A stretch of 64,000 nucleotides of DNA, taken from the NCBI RefSeq assembly GCF_954871325.1, contig NC_088776.1, positions 25,592,508 to 25,656,507 of the forward strand. The letters run 5' to 3'. This stretch comes from Gordionus sp. m RMFG-2023. Taxonomy: Eukaryota; Nematomorpha; Gordioida; Chordodea; Parachordodidae. Under the pieces are notes generated by a model. It was not told where the DNA came from. It ran no database searches and saw only the letters and a program-made list of their open reading frames with translations. Shown here one piece after another: positions 20,506 to 31,819 of this stretch (the first letter of the stretch is position 1; every line of letters begins with the position of its first letter). Both the position numbers and the translations under genes were made by a program.

Positions 20506-21369
20506 TTGATAACCCTGAATCAGCTATATTTACCATTATGTGGCTAGCAACATTGTTGGATTTTTCACTATCCGAGGAAAAAATTTTAACAGTTTTATTG
20601 AAATGTTCTTATTCTTGTTGAAATAGCGAAGGGGGATATGTTTTAATATTTCCCTTATTAGATGCATCTGTTAGAATTGCATATGGATTATGGATGTTCA
20701 TCTTTCAAATCGTCTAGAATTGACCTCTAGGATTCAGGTACTAAAACACTTGTAATAGCCTTGCTCATTTTGTTCTGCCACAAGTAAGGTTTGCACTTGT
20801 ATTGGAGTCGTTAAATATCATGAGAAAAAAATAAGACCCACATTGTGATGATATAGCTCTGTGGTTGAACTACATGATAGATGTATACGATTTCCGCGCA
20901 TCTGTATTATTTATTATTTTTGAGAATATTTTTGTATTGCAATCGATGTAGATATACTCCTCTGTATTGACTTATATGAATGAAAGATTATTGGATAAAA
21001 ATAAAACAGGATAGAAAGAAATTTACAAACTAGACATGTTTTTCCAATAAATATTTAAAATTTATTTTAAAAATATAAAAATAATCAATTAATGTCTTTC
21101 AAAATTATTATTTATATATTAAAAACGTTAAAATACTATTAAAAAAAATTGCGGGAGAAATTAAAAAATTGCGGTAGATTTGCGGGAGAGAGATGTCTGC
21201 GTGTAAACTAAAAAATAGCGGGAGTCTCCCGCTGATGAGGGCTGAATGACTGAACCTTATAATAAGAATGAATTACATTCTTGACTGGGTCTTATGAATT
21301 ATTATTCGAGATTTATAAGAGGTTTTTCTAAATTAGCAAATAATTTATATGAATTGCTTAACAATCTTA

Positions 21370-23830
21370 AATTTTCTCCCCACTACATATTCCCTCCATT
21401 TCTTACAGCTAACAATAGATAATCCTTCTTTCTCAATAATAGAATAACCTTTTTCAGAACCAGCCCATGCTTTGGACATAAATTCAATTGGTCTTGACCA
21501 TCTTCTTCTACATGAAATAAGACTGCACCCATGCCTTTATTTGAAGCATCAGTTGAAATAAACAAATTCTTATTTCTATCATAATGCGCAAGAACTGGTG
21601 CATTACACAATCTTTCTCTAATCTCGTAAAGACTAGCTTTTTTATAAACTACCCAGTGAAAATTTTTACCCCTTTTAAGCAATTCATATAAATTAGTTGC
21701 TAATTTAGAAAAACCTCTTATAAATCTAGAGTAATAATTCATAAGACCCAGCCAAGAATGTAATTCATCCTTATTATTAGGTTCAGTCATGGTACTTATC
21801 GGATCAATCTTTTCTTTGATTGGCTGTATCCCTTTGTCACTTATTAAGTAACCTAAATATTTAATACTATCTTTGCTAAATTTACTTTTTTTAATATTTC
21901 CAATCAAACCATATTCCAACATTCTTATAAACACTTATCTTAATTTGTTAAAATGATCTTCTTTATCCGTACCAAAAATTAGCAAATCATATAAATAATA
22001 AATAACCCCGTTAACGTCAGAAAAAATTTCGTCCATGGTCTTTTGAAAATAAGCAGTTGACACTGTTAGACCTTGAAAAGACCCTTGTGGGTTGAAACGG
22101 TCAAAAATTTGGAAGTTTCTTTAGAAACAGGAATTTGCAAATATGCCGAGGAAAAATCTATTTTCGTGAATATTTTTCCATTTCCTACTTTAGCAATTAT
22201 GTCACTTATCCTTGGAAGACGATATTCAAACCTTTCTTATTGTGGATTTACTGTTACTCTAAAATCAACACAAACTCTCAACGCATTATCTTTTTTTTTA
22301 ACCAATACTAAAGGAGTGGCCCATTGAGAAAATCTCACAGTGGTTATTATACCCTGTTGACGCCATTGTTCTATGACCTCTAATTCTTCTTCTAATTCAA
22401 AAGGCACTCTCCTAGCCTTCAAAAATCTTGGTTTAAAATCATCCTTTAACAAAATATCTATTTGTAAATTTTTAACTTTGCCAATTTTGCTATTGAAAAT
22501 ACAATTAAAACTTTTAATTAATCTATTAATATCAAAACTCGCTTTAACACCCTTCTTCAGTAAATATCGGCTGAATAACGATTTTATCCTTATAAAATTT
22601 TTCATTATTTTTGCAAGAATTGTCAGAAGTTAAAAAATTTATCCTATCACCTATATCTACCTTATTAATAGTGGTACTATCAGAGTTGAATTTAATTATG
22701 TTAAATTCTTTGATCCAGTCTTGACCATATAAAGGTGGTCCTTCCTCTTCCAAAACATAAAAATCTAAATATTTAATCGTATTAAAATATTTAACCTTAC
22801 AATTACTGACTTGACCAATGACTGTGAGGTTAATGATGCTTACTACCAAGTGAATGTATGGAAATATTCTAAATACCAACATAATTTGCTAAATACCGAC
22901 CAAAATTTATTAAAATGTAATAAGACTTATTTTTTAATATATTAATATGGAATCACGTGGTCGAGTCCGGCCTCCTATATATCATACCCCCAAGGATGGA
23001 ATCACCAAGTTAGAATAAGAAAAAAACATAATTATTATCGGGATTCGAATCCGTGACCATGGGATGAGTAAGCGAAGCTCTAACCGACTAGGCCATAGAG
23101 GCTTTCCAAAAATTACGATTTTTCAAATATATATTATAAATATATTTGGTAGTGCCTATCCAAATGAAAATAAACAAATTCAAATTTGATAGATGGTACC
23201 TTAAGGTACCAAGCATCATTAACCTGACTGTGATAGGTGAACTTTTATATGAGAATAATTTTCTTGAACAACTTTTCAACTAACATCTTCATAATTGGCC
23301 AGCTTTTCAAAATCTATGATGGGCAAGGATGTCATGGAAAACCAGTATCTATCATATTCTCTACAAAGGTTTGATTATTATTTATCTCCATAGACTGACA
23401 TTTGACCACAATATCCTCAATAACGTTAAGCTCTGTTGTGTTTTCTTCTATCAATCTTGTTTTAAGTTTTTCATTTCGACAATAATCATAAACTGAACAG
23501 CTATTAATTCCGAATTAAGCCCAGAACCACTACTTTTAAGTCTGTCAAGATATTCTCTCGAAGATTCAAGTCTGTCAGGTTTAGCATTGAACAATTCAAA
23601 AATACGTGTAATTTTGTTCTTTTCAACTTTCTTTTGTATCAATTCTTTCATTCGTTGATAAGATAAATTATCAATGTTATCCATAATACTCACAGCCATC
23701 TCTTTGTCCATTGTTACGAATAGTTTATATTTTTTTTGTCACTTCATCTATAATATTCTCTGCTAGAAATTTTAGATCCAATGTCTTCAATAATACCTTG
23801 ATCTTTACATCATTCCTATCCTCCATTATA
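21370..23830 (-). mobile_element. Gypsy-type LTR retroelement relic (gag, protease, RT, RNase H)
   Basis: Read on the minus strand: Gag-like sequence (about 23830-23110), aspartic-protease-like region (about 22882-22610), reverse transcriptase (about 22605-21935) and connection / RNase H (to 21383, with LFISTDASNKGMGAVLF). Order and motifs are those of Ty3/Gypsy pol. It is a broken fossil with several breaks and lacks recognisable integrase and 3' LTR. A SINE is inserted at about 22945-23103. The 5' side merges into the long inverted repeat at 23842-24435, which may include its LTR. Confidence 0.85.
22945..23103 (-). mobile_element. tRNA-derived SINE
   Basis: The minus strand begins GCCTCTATGGCCTAGTCGGT, with an A-box (TGGCCTAGTCGG), and has a B-box GGATTCGAATCC at the right distance. 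A non-tRNA body follows. A sister copy is at 51510-51607. It interrupts the Gypsy relic. The tRNA part lacks a good acceptor stem, so it is not a working tRNA gene. Confidence 0.75.
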
Positions 23831-23841
23831 ATAGACTAACT

Positions 23842-24435
23842 GGGGGCTGATAGCTTGATCTGAACGTAGGATAAGATGGTTGTAATAATAATAAGAGAAA
23901 ATATCGTCGATATTTAACGTATTTATCAAGAATGAATCAAAATGAATAAATTTATCTGTTTATATGACATTAAAAAAATTAACTGTTTTTATACCTAGAA
24001 ATCATTTGTTTCCAATCACGTTTTACAATTAACAACTTTTAATATATTATTACAATTTAATATATCTTCTTTTCGTCTTAAGTGAAACATTTGTCAAAAA
24101 CTAATATTAAACCTAAATGTAATTGAAAACACCACTTTAAATACATAATGTAATTTGTATCATACAACATGCACCTTGACAAATGTTTCACTTAAGACGA
24201 AAAGAGGATATATTAAGATTGTAATAATATATTAAAGGTTGTTAATTGTATAAAGTGATTGGAAACAATTGATTTACTAGATATAAAAAGAGTTATTTTT
24301 TTTGATGTCATATATACAGATAAATTTATTCACTTTGATTCATTCTTGATAAATACGTTAAATAAAGACGATATATTCTCTTATTATTATTACAACCATC
24401 TTATCCTACGTTCAGATCAAGCTATCAGCCCCCAG
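23842..24435. repeat. Long inverted repeat, arms about 256-260 bp
   Basis: The left arm (about 23842-24097, starting TGGGGGCTGATAGC) is the near-perfect complement of the right arm (about 24176-24435, ending GCTATCAGCCCCCA). The spacer is about 78 bp. The inner arm ends are AAGTGAAACATTTGTCAA and its complement. It abuts the 5' end of the Gypsy relic, so the arms may be LTR or leader sequence of two head-to-head copies, or a fold-back element. Confidence 0.9.
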
Positions 24436-24446
24436 CTTGTCCTATA

Positions 24447-25139
24447 GAAATGAAACATTTTGTAACTATAAAATAAGAACCAGAGTGATATGATATGATA
24501 AAAGAAATTAATTAAGATTTTAATTGTCGCGCCACCTCTAGTTGGTATATTATATCTTAAAATAGTAGTAGTTTGTAATAATATCAAAAATATACTAGTA
24601 TTAAAAATTTAACTCAAAACTGTTTTTCAAATAAGAAAAAAATAGCTTTCCTAAAAACACATAAAAGAGAAGAAAAGTTATCTAATTTATTACATCCATT
24701 CTGGAATAAATAATAAGAGATGCTAAATTTATAAATATCTTTGTAAATAAATAGATGGCGTTAAATATTTAAGCACTTTATTGCTTATAATTATTATTAA
24801 AAGCATTTATTAGTAAAATTTATTGATATATTAACTGTAATATATCATATAACTGACCAATACGTCTGTAAAAGTGGTATTTAATCTAATATTTTACAAC
24901 CAATTATATCTAAAAGAGATTATAAACTATATGTTTACTTACTTTTTATAAATAAATCTCTTATACTTATTTGGATTTGGACCTTGAAAATAATTTTAAG
25001 AAGAGGCTTGATAATTAAATTTAAATATCAATAATATAGTTGATTTATATTATAATTTAAACGTAGCTATCCCGTCAAGAATGACGGGCGAACCAGATAT
25101 TTTTTATTTGTTTGATGATGGAGAAATCATAAATTTGAC
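24447..25139. other. AT-rich stretch, nothing recognised
   Basis: No conserved reading frame, tandem array or inverted ends seen. Confidence 0.4.
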
Positions 25140-25585
25140 TTTTTGCAAAAACTTTGTGTTTAAATAATTTGTTGGTATATTTGTCTTCTACATGATATGA
25201 ATATTATATTGATTTTTCTACATTATATAATATACTATATATGTATGCTTCTATATTATCTTACTAATAATATTATTGTCTTTTATCCATAGTTGAATTT
25301 TACAAAATAAATTTAATATGCTATCTTTTTTAATTTACGGTTAAATAAAATTTTTGAATTGAATCGAATATTCGACGAACCGAATCGAATAATCATTTTG
25401 TTATTCGTACGAATACGAATAATGAATTATTCGATTTAAACGAATACGAATAATGAATTATTCGAACAAATACGAATAATGAATTATTCGAACAAATACG
25501 AATAATGAATTATTCGAACAAATACGAATAATTCCATTTCGAATAATACAATTATACGATTCGATTTGCATTTTTGTAGGTCTAG
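25140..25585. repeat. Dispersed repeat ending in GAATAATGAATTATTCG array
   Basis: The segment shares a long match with 40620-40895: TTCTACATGATATGAAT, TATACTATATATGTATGCTT and GTCTTTTATCC occur in the same order and spacing. The right part (about 25425-25560) is a tandem array of a 26-bp unit built on the palindrome GAATAATGAATTATTC. It stops at TTTTTGTAGGTCTAG. The other copy follows a hAT dimerisation remnant, so this is probably a hAT 3' end. Confidence 0.7.
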
Positions 25586-26020
25586 TTAAAATAAAAATTA
25601 TGTAAGGATAATTGGCATAAATGACCATATAAAAATAATAATTGAAATATTTGGAGTCTAATGCTGACAGACAGTATAGAATGAGGAAATGAGAGAAAAA
25701 AATAGATAGGGAGCTTTAAGATATCTTCTCAAAAATACTAGTGGGGCATATTAAAAAAATATATTTTGAAGCTATTTTCCCCTATATGTTTTTACAATCG
25801 ATCTTAGATAAAAATAGAATATAGTGGATAAAAATTTTTATTATATTACGTCATATTAAATCTTTATGCCTGTCATCTGACAGTTTGTCAATTACCTTTC
25901 TTTTATACCTGACAAAACATGATAGATGTAAGATTATTAGCTGAAATCATTTATATTAATAAAAAATTATATAGAGGATTATTATAAATTTAAATATTCT
26001 TTCTATAATATATATAAATA

Positions 26021-26245
26021 AATATTATTTTATATATATTTAAACATTATTTTATATATATTTAAATATTATTTTATATATATTTAAATATTATTTTATA
26101 TATATTTAAATATTATTTTATATATATTTAAATATTATTTTATATATATTTAAATATTATTTTATATATATTTAAATATTATTTTATATATATTTAAATA
26201 TTATTTTATATATATTTAAATATTATTTTATATATATTTAAATAT
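26021..26245. repeat. 22-bp AT-only tandem repeat, about 10 copies
   Basis: The unit begins AATATTATTTTATATA; copies are nearly identical and contain no G or C apart from one early variant. Confidence 0.92.
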
Positions 26246-26599
26246 TTTATTGTTATATATGTATTTATATAAAATTATATATTATTTCTATATTAATAAA
26301 TAATAGTATTTATTTTTAATAATATTAAAACTATTAATAAATTTAATATGTTTACTTTTATAAATAATTAAACTTTCAGTAGTTTAATATTGTCTAAATT
26401 ATTATATAAATATTCTATAAATTTATTAAAATTAAAAAAAATGTTAAAAATAAAATTTAAAAAAATGTTAAAAATGTCTAGTTTGTCATCACCATCTTTC
26501 TTCTTTTTAACGCTTAATCAGCTGTGGGAATATTGGACCCGAACCAAATAAATAAAATCAATAAATAAAAAATAAATAAATACGTACCGATGACATGAC
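26246..26599. other. AT-rich stretch, nothing recognised
   Basis: Low complexity, no gene or element seen. Confidence 0.4.
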
Positions 26600-27024
26600 G
26601 TAGCTATGACGTAATGAGGACATCGGGAAATTATAATATAGATAATATAAGTCAATAGCTTCAACTATTAATGCTGAATTAATATTTAGTGAGGGATATT
26701 AATATTCTATTTTTAATACAGAATTTGATTGCAAGCTGACATAGAGAATATAATTTATAAGTATTAATCTAATCTAATAATTAAAATAGTATTCATTTAA
26801 AAATAATTTAGATAGACTTATTAATTTTTAAATTATAAAATTAAATATATATTATTCAATAGAATTATAAAAGAAATCGTTCAGTGGGCAATCAAAAAAA
26901 TTTATTTTTAGTTCAAGGGGATATTAAGGAACCATTAAAAAAAATTTATTTGCTTCAGGGGGCTATTCAAATTTTTCAGGGGGCTCAAGCCCCTGCGCTT
27001 CCCCCCCATCCTAGCGACGCTACT
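26600..27024 (-). mobile_element. hAT-type MITE, CAGTGGCGTCGCTAGG family, inverted copy
   Basis: On the minus strand it begins AGTAGCGTCGCTAGGATGGG, then GCAGGGGCTTGAGCCCCCTG, and continues through the same blocks as 63565-64000, including ATGTCAGCTTGCAATCAAAT. The end toward 26600 is not defined. Confidence 0.75.
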
Positions 27025-27142
27025 TTTAAGACAAAAATATAAAATAGTTTTTAATTTTAGGAATCTGAAAATTGACATCTGTGAACAGTATTATTTTATA
27101 TTTGTATATAAAATTAATATATTTAATAGGTTGCATCATCCT

Positions 27143-27714
27143 CAGCATCTACATGAGCGGGAGGGGTAGGAACATTTTGTAATTTTTTTGAGGGAATAGG
27201 GGGTAAGCTGCTTTAATGGGGGTAAGATAAATTTTTTTGGGGGTTATCTATTAAATTTTGAAATGAAATAGGACAAAATATATTGCTGTAAAAATTAATA
27301 TTTTTATTATAGTATTATTATAATACAATTCATCGACCAAATCTATATATTGCAAACAATCATACACATTGTTTTCCAAATAAACTATCCTTTTAAATGT
27401 AATTTAAAAGGTTTTGATATTTCAGCAAGCTCATAATGCCTATATAATTAATTCATTGTAAATAATGGAGGTTTTAATTGAATTTATTATCTAAAAAATA
27501 AATTCTTTATATTCACAAAATATTGATAGTTGGTAGTAGAGATAGATTAATTTAAGTTATCCTTTATAAATTTTTTGAAAAGAGTCTCAATAAATAAATA
27601 GGTATAATAATAAAGAAAAACCGCCGCTGAAGGCGGCGAATTTATTTTAGGGGGGTAGGTAATGGTTTTTGAAGGGGGTTTGCATCCAGTGAAAATCCTG
27701 TCATGTAGACGCTG
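27143..27714 (+). mobile_element. Complete MITE, perfect 8-bp target duplication
   Basis: Inverted ends CAGCATCTACATGA and TCATGTAGACGCTG. ATCATCCT flanks it at 27135-27142 and 27715-27722. At 572 bp with no coding capacity it is the reference copy for the family. Duplication size and the CAG start fit hAT. Confidence 0.9.
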
Positions 27715-28499
27715 ATCATCCTTAATTAAATTGCTAACCCACTTAATGATATAAATATTGGGAAATATATGTCTATTGATTCTTTTGATGATATTATAAT
27801 TTCTATACATTATATTATTATCATTTAATATTTATTATTGAATAATAGCTAGATCAAAATAATGCCAACAAAGAAAATGAAAACCCTATTCTTATTCCTA
27901 CTTTTAAAAGATATTATATTATTTCTATTACAATTTTATTATATAACTCAAATATAATAATTTATATATATTTTATGGAAAATTTATCTTTCAAAATAAT
28001 AGTTATTAACGGTTTTCCAACTGTTTATTAAATATTGATACAATTATTTACAACAATATATTTATTTAAATAAAATTTAAATATAACCATTATCAAATAA
28101 TAAGTTCATACAAAGTTTAATAACTGAAAGGTAATATAAAATAATAAATAAAATTAAATATTTACATATCATTTAATAAATAACTAATAATTGAATCATA
28201 TCAAGCATTTTGAATATTTTAATTTTTTTAAAACTTAAATGTGTCCAAAGTGTTTCGTTATTAATTTGTGAAAATTTTAAAATTTTAAGGATTTTTTCAA
28301 AACATTTTGGACGCAGTCTAAAATGATAAAATCCCTATTTTTTATAAAACTATTTCAAAAATTTCTTTTTTTATATAAAAAAGTAGGTAAAAAAATCTTT
28401 GAATAAACAACAATAGGCACATTTTGTTTTATTCCAAATTTTCATATAAAAAAATTTGTTATAAATTATATTGTTATGATTAATTTGATTATGCAAATT
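27715..28499. other. AT-rich stretch, nothing recognised
   Basis: No supported gene or element. Confidence 0.4.
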
Positions 28500-28839
28500 A
28501 TATATGTTGACCTGGGCCCGGCCTGCTATTGGCGGTCGCCGATATATTTGGCCAACCTAAAAACGTTATCGATTATTAAAATTATGCCGTCGTGTCCAGC
28601 GGAGCATGGCCAGCGCAAATTGTTTTTAGAAATTTTAATATTTTACACGTATTTATTCTAATAATTGGTCAACATCACTGTTGTAAATTTTTTTATGTCA
28701 ATCATTATTATAATGAATTCTTATTTTATATCTATTTTAACATCATAATTATTTTGACATTATTTTATTTAGAATTCAATCATTTAAAAATCCAAAAGTT
28801 ACCATAATTTAACATATTTTTTAAATGGAGACCCAATGT

Positions 28840-29900
28840 TAGAAAGGGTGTTTAATTAGCTGAATATGAACACCACTTATGCTTGGGTTATGGTTAACAT
28901 AATCTGGTTGCAGTGGATGTTAATAAATACATTTTGTTGAAAATCTTATCAAAAGAAGAGGAATCATTATTGCTCTAAGATATAAAACCGTAGAGATTGA
29001 ATTTAAGTTCGAGTTAGATCAAAGAATATGCCTAAAAACAATAGATCTAACATCAGATATGATAGATATTGATAGCTCTATAATCTATACCCAGATATCC
29101 GTTTTCAAATTGGCGATTCCAATGATGACAATAACAATATGTCATACATATGAAAACGTTAAAACTAAATGTCCCAAACAACAGGTGGCATAGTATATTA
29201 ATTATTCATGAAAGCATACCAGGAGCAAATAAAAATTTAATTATTAACATTTTGAAAAGAAATGGGGAACAAAACTATGAATCAGATCTAGTTCAAGAAA
29301 CATTAGCTTTTCATTCAAATTTTAAAGAAACAGTTAAATTTTTATCTGCACAAAAAGGCTTACCATAAACTTGGCATCACTTTTAGAAGTGAAATTGAAA
29401 GAAATTTGATAGTAAATGAAAATGATAGCTCAGAAATTCTTTCCCTAAAGGAAAATATGCTAAAAAAAATTTAATTTCCTGTTTGTGATCTGCAAGTAAT
29501 AATATGCTTCTCTCTAGACCCAAGATTCCAAATATTGAAAATTATGTCTAGAGTATGATGATATTAGGGTAGAAAATATAACGATTGATAGTCAAAACTA
29601 TTATATTCAAATTATTTGACAAAATTAGCAACTAAATATTCAATAAAGTACAAATTATGATTTCGTGATTTAGAACAAGAATGCCATATTCTTCTCGAAA
29701 AACGCCATTTACAAGGTATAAATTTTCTAAATTATCGAGAGAAAAGAGGACCGAACTTCCTAATCTTTCCACGCTATCTAAAAAAAATTCTTCGTGTTCC
29801 GTCAACTAGACACTTAGTGAAAGAGTTTTTTCTGCTGGGTTGACGTTGTTTTCAAGGGGATACTCAATATGTTCGAAAAATTTAAATGAAATTATTTTTA
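28840..29900 (+). mobile_element. Decayed hAT transposase relic
   Basis: 29150-29368 encodes KLNVPNNRWHSILIIHESIP and more, like the mid-part of hAT transposases. About 29810-29860 encodes SERVFSAG, the dimerisation motif. Several stops and frame changes intervene. GC-rich flanks near 28505-28620 and 30040-30125 (TTGACCTGGGCCCGGCC and CAGGACAAAGGTCTA) may be the worn element ends. Confidence 0.6.
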
Positions 29901-30129
29901 TACATGATAATTATTAAATATAAAATCGATTTTGAATTTATAAGGAGTTTTCTCTTCAATAAAGATCTAAAAATATGCCGAGATATCTGTAATGTATATT
30001 TTAATTTAATTTTTCTTAAAAATATATTATAAAAAATTTATAACGGCGCCGAGCATGCTACAGGCCGTCTATTAGATTTTTGAAACTCGAGCCGGCTGCC
30101 GATTTTGTCAGGACAAAGGTCTAGATATA

Positions 30130-31100
30130 TACGTAAAGTTCGGAGAAAAAATATTACAGACGATGTAAATTTTAATTTTTTGAATATTATTTTTTTTGTA
30201 TATTACGATTATTAATTTTTTTCTTTATACATTTTTGACACTTTTTATTAGACTTTTAATTTTTAACTTAAATTTTTTGTAATTTTATTTTAATTTCTTA
30301 CTTATATTTTATATTTTTAATTTTAGGATTTACCAATGGAATACCAATAAAGAGATTAGTATATTATTTATCTGTATATTTATTATAATTAATTAGAAAC
30401 CCTCCATATTCCACAGATACATTTTTCTTCTTTACAATGAAATGTTCTTATGTTCTCTTTAATCTTTCATCTTCTCCAATGGATTTCAAAATAACCATTT
30501 TACAAATTGTACAAAAAAAAATTAAAAAACGCGCTTCATATAGATGCTGTAATTATTATGAGATCGACATTTAATCTTTTCTATTTCCAAGTGTAAAAGA
30601 GCACTTAGTATTACTCTAATAAACAACCACTCAATTTTAGCGCTTTATTGATGAGAAATCATTAATTGTTTTAATTTTATCGTAAACAATCCATCTTATT
30701 TTGATATCAAATTTTTCAAGGCCAGAAGTCTATTTGACTAATTTTTTGTTGCCCCTATTAAATAATAAAAGTATCAAGGCTATAGCCAAAGAAATCGAAT
30801 TATATATGTTAAAATACAATAAAAAATTTATTTTTTATAATAATGATAGTAATTATTTTTTCCTCCTCAGAGACAAAATAATTCATTATTTTTTCAAAAA
30901 GAAATGATAAAATTATCAAGTGTTCTAAAATAGATTTTTACTGTCTTATTCACAAATAATATATAGAAAAAATTATATCAGGATAGGAGTTGATCAATAC
31001 AATTTTTTAATTAAGAATCAAAAAAAAAGAATTTAGAATATTATTAGTACATGAAATTATATTTAAGAAATGTTCATTTATTACAAGTATTGAGTCTGTA
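30130..31100. other. AT-rich stretch, nothing recognised
   Basis: No conserved reading frame or element end seen; probably contains the 3' end of the piggyBac relic that starts at 31103. Confidence 0.4.
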
Positions 31101-31102
31101 TT

Positions 31103-31819
31103 AAACCTAGTCTTTTGATCTACTACTATCGCTTATGAGATAAATTAGGTATTGCAACCACATCCTCTTTTTAGTACTATAGTTATCACTCCCTGGACTT
31201 GAAGATTCATCCAATAAATTATCATAAATTAAATATTCCGCCAATCCTAATTGGAACTGATGATAAATCCATGATATCTTTGTTTAGATAACCTGCCTGT
31301 CTTTTTTATACTCTCGCCATATTGCTGCTCCGAAAAATCAATGAAAAGAATGGTCAATTTTTTTATTTTACTTTTAATAGAGTAATTTGAAATTACTCTA
31401 TCTAAATTATCAACTCCACTAATATTTTTATTATATTTCAAGATAGAATATGGACGATTGACCTTAATATATCATTTCCTTTAACCATCGCCGACAAAAA
31501 TCAATTGGTCCTGATCCATAAATATTATAAGCCATGTATATTGGATTATCAAACCATTTGGTAATGCAGATGTTACCGTCTGACACTACATCAATTGAAC
31601 GGCGTCCCTGATTACTCAGAGATAGATCCATTGAAAATACTACTTGTCGATTTACCTTTAATGTGGCAGTTCCTGAAAACCGCCGTTTTTTAAATTCTAT
31701 TACTTGTAAACTACTAAGATATCTATCTAAAAATATGGAAGTATTAGTGGAAGCGTATTACCTAATCTTAAAACTACTCCAACATTGATTTTTTCAAGAT
31801 TTTGATATAGAATAGAATT
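31103..31819 (-). pseudogene. piggyBac transposase, C-terminal half
   Basis: Minus-strand pieces follow the piggyBac order: NVGVVLRL and SIFLDRYLSSL, then FSGTATLKVNRQ, GRRSIDVVSDGNICITKWFD, PIDFCRRWLKE, YNKNISGVDNLDRVISNYSI and a tail with QFQLGLAEYLIYD. In the family these match the FDNFFTS, GTxRxNR, SDYxVxxDxxIxVxKWxDN and YNxxMGGVDxxDxxxxxY blocks. The GVDxxD acidic residues are present. The family's catalytic Asp in FxDN is D in FLDRY. At least one frame change (near 31450) breaks it. The N-terminal part resumes at 39161 on the far side of the Gypsy insertion. Confidence 0.85.

Larger units (their letters stand above)
17488..21242 (+). mobile_element. hAT element, CAGGGTTGCCAGG family, rearranged interior
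   Basis: The left end CAGGGTTGCCAGGTCAAAAT and the right end (GCGGGAGTCTCCCGCTGATG) match the exact ends of 45576-47545. The flanks ACCATGAC (17480-17487) and TGAATGAC (about 21243-21250) fit a worn target duplication. Plus-strand transposase remnants lie at 18075-18263 (DDLKDGHTYAILTDASNKGN, the hAT catalytic-domain start) and continue to about 18625. Beyond that a second transposase portion runs on the minus strand: C-terminal dimerisation at 18630-19082 (SNASSERIFSLKRT), a middle part at 19440-19652 and N-terminal remnants near 20520-20830. The plus and minus portions overlap as an inverted duplication (18590-18625 against 19214-19260). A MITE interrupts it at 19792-20505. Confidence 0.8.
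17341..21362 (+). mobile_element. Gypsy-type pol fragment split by a hAT element
   Basis: Two short pieces, 17341-17487 and 21251-21362, encode the end of reverse transcriptase and the start of the connection region (LGYLISDK is recognisable). They match the minus-strand relic at 21383-21934. The interval between them is a hAT element. It is a broken fossil. It lies head to head with the minus-strand relic that begins at about 21370. Confidence 0.8.

Noticed and set aside
23034-23103. A functional tRNA gene
   Set aside because: A and B boxes are present, but the acceptor stem does not pair and a sister copy has the same non-tRNA context, so it is a SINE head.
27547-27810. An 87-codon minus-strand protein
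   Set aside because: It crosses the right end of a MITE whose borders are fixed by a perfect target duplication; chance frame.
30701-30907. A 68-codon plus-strand frame
   Set aside because: Lys/Asn/Phe-rich with no conserved pattern and no splice context; expected by chance at this base composition.
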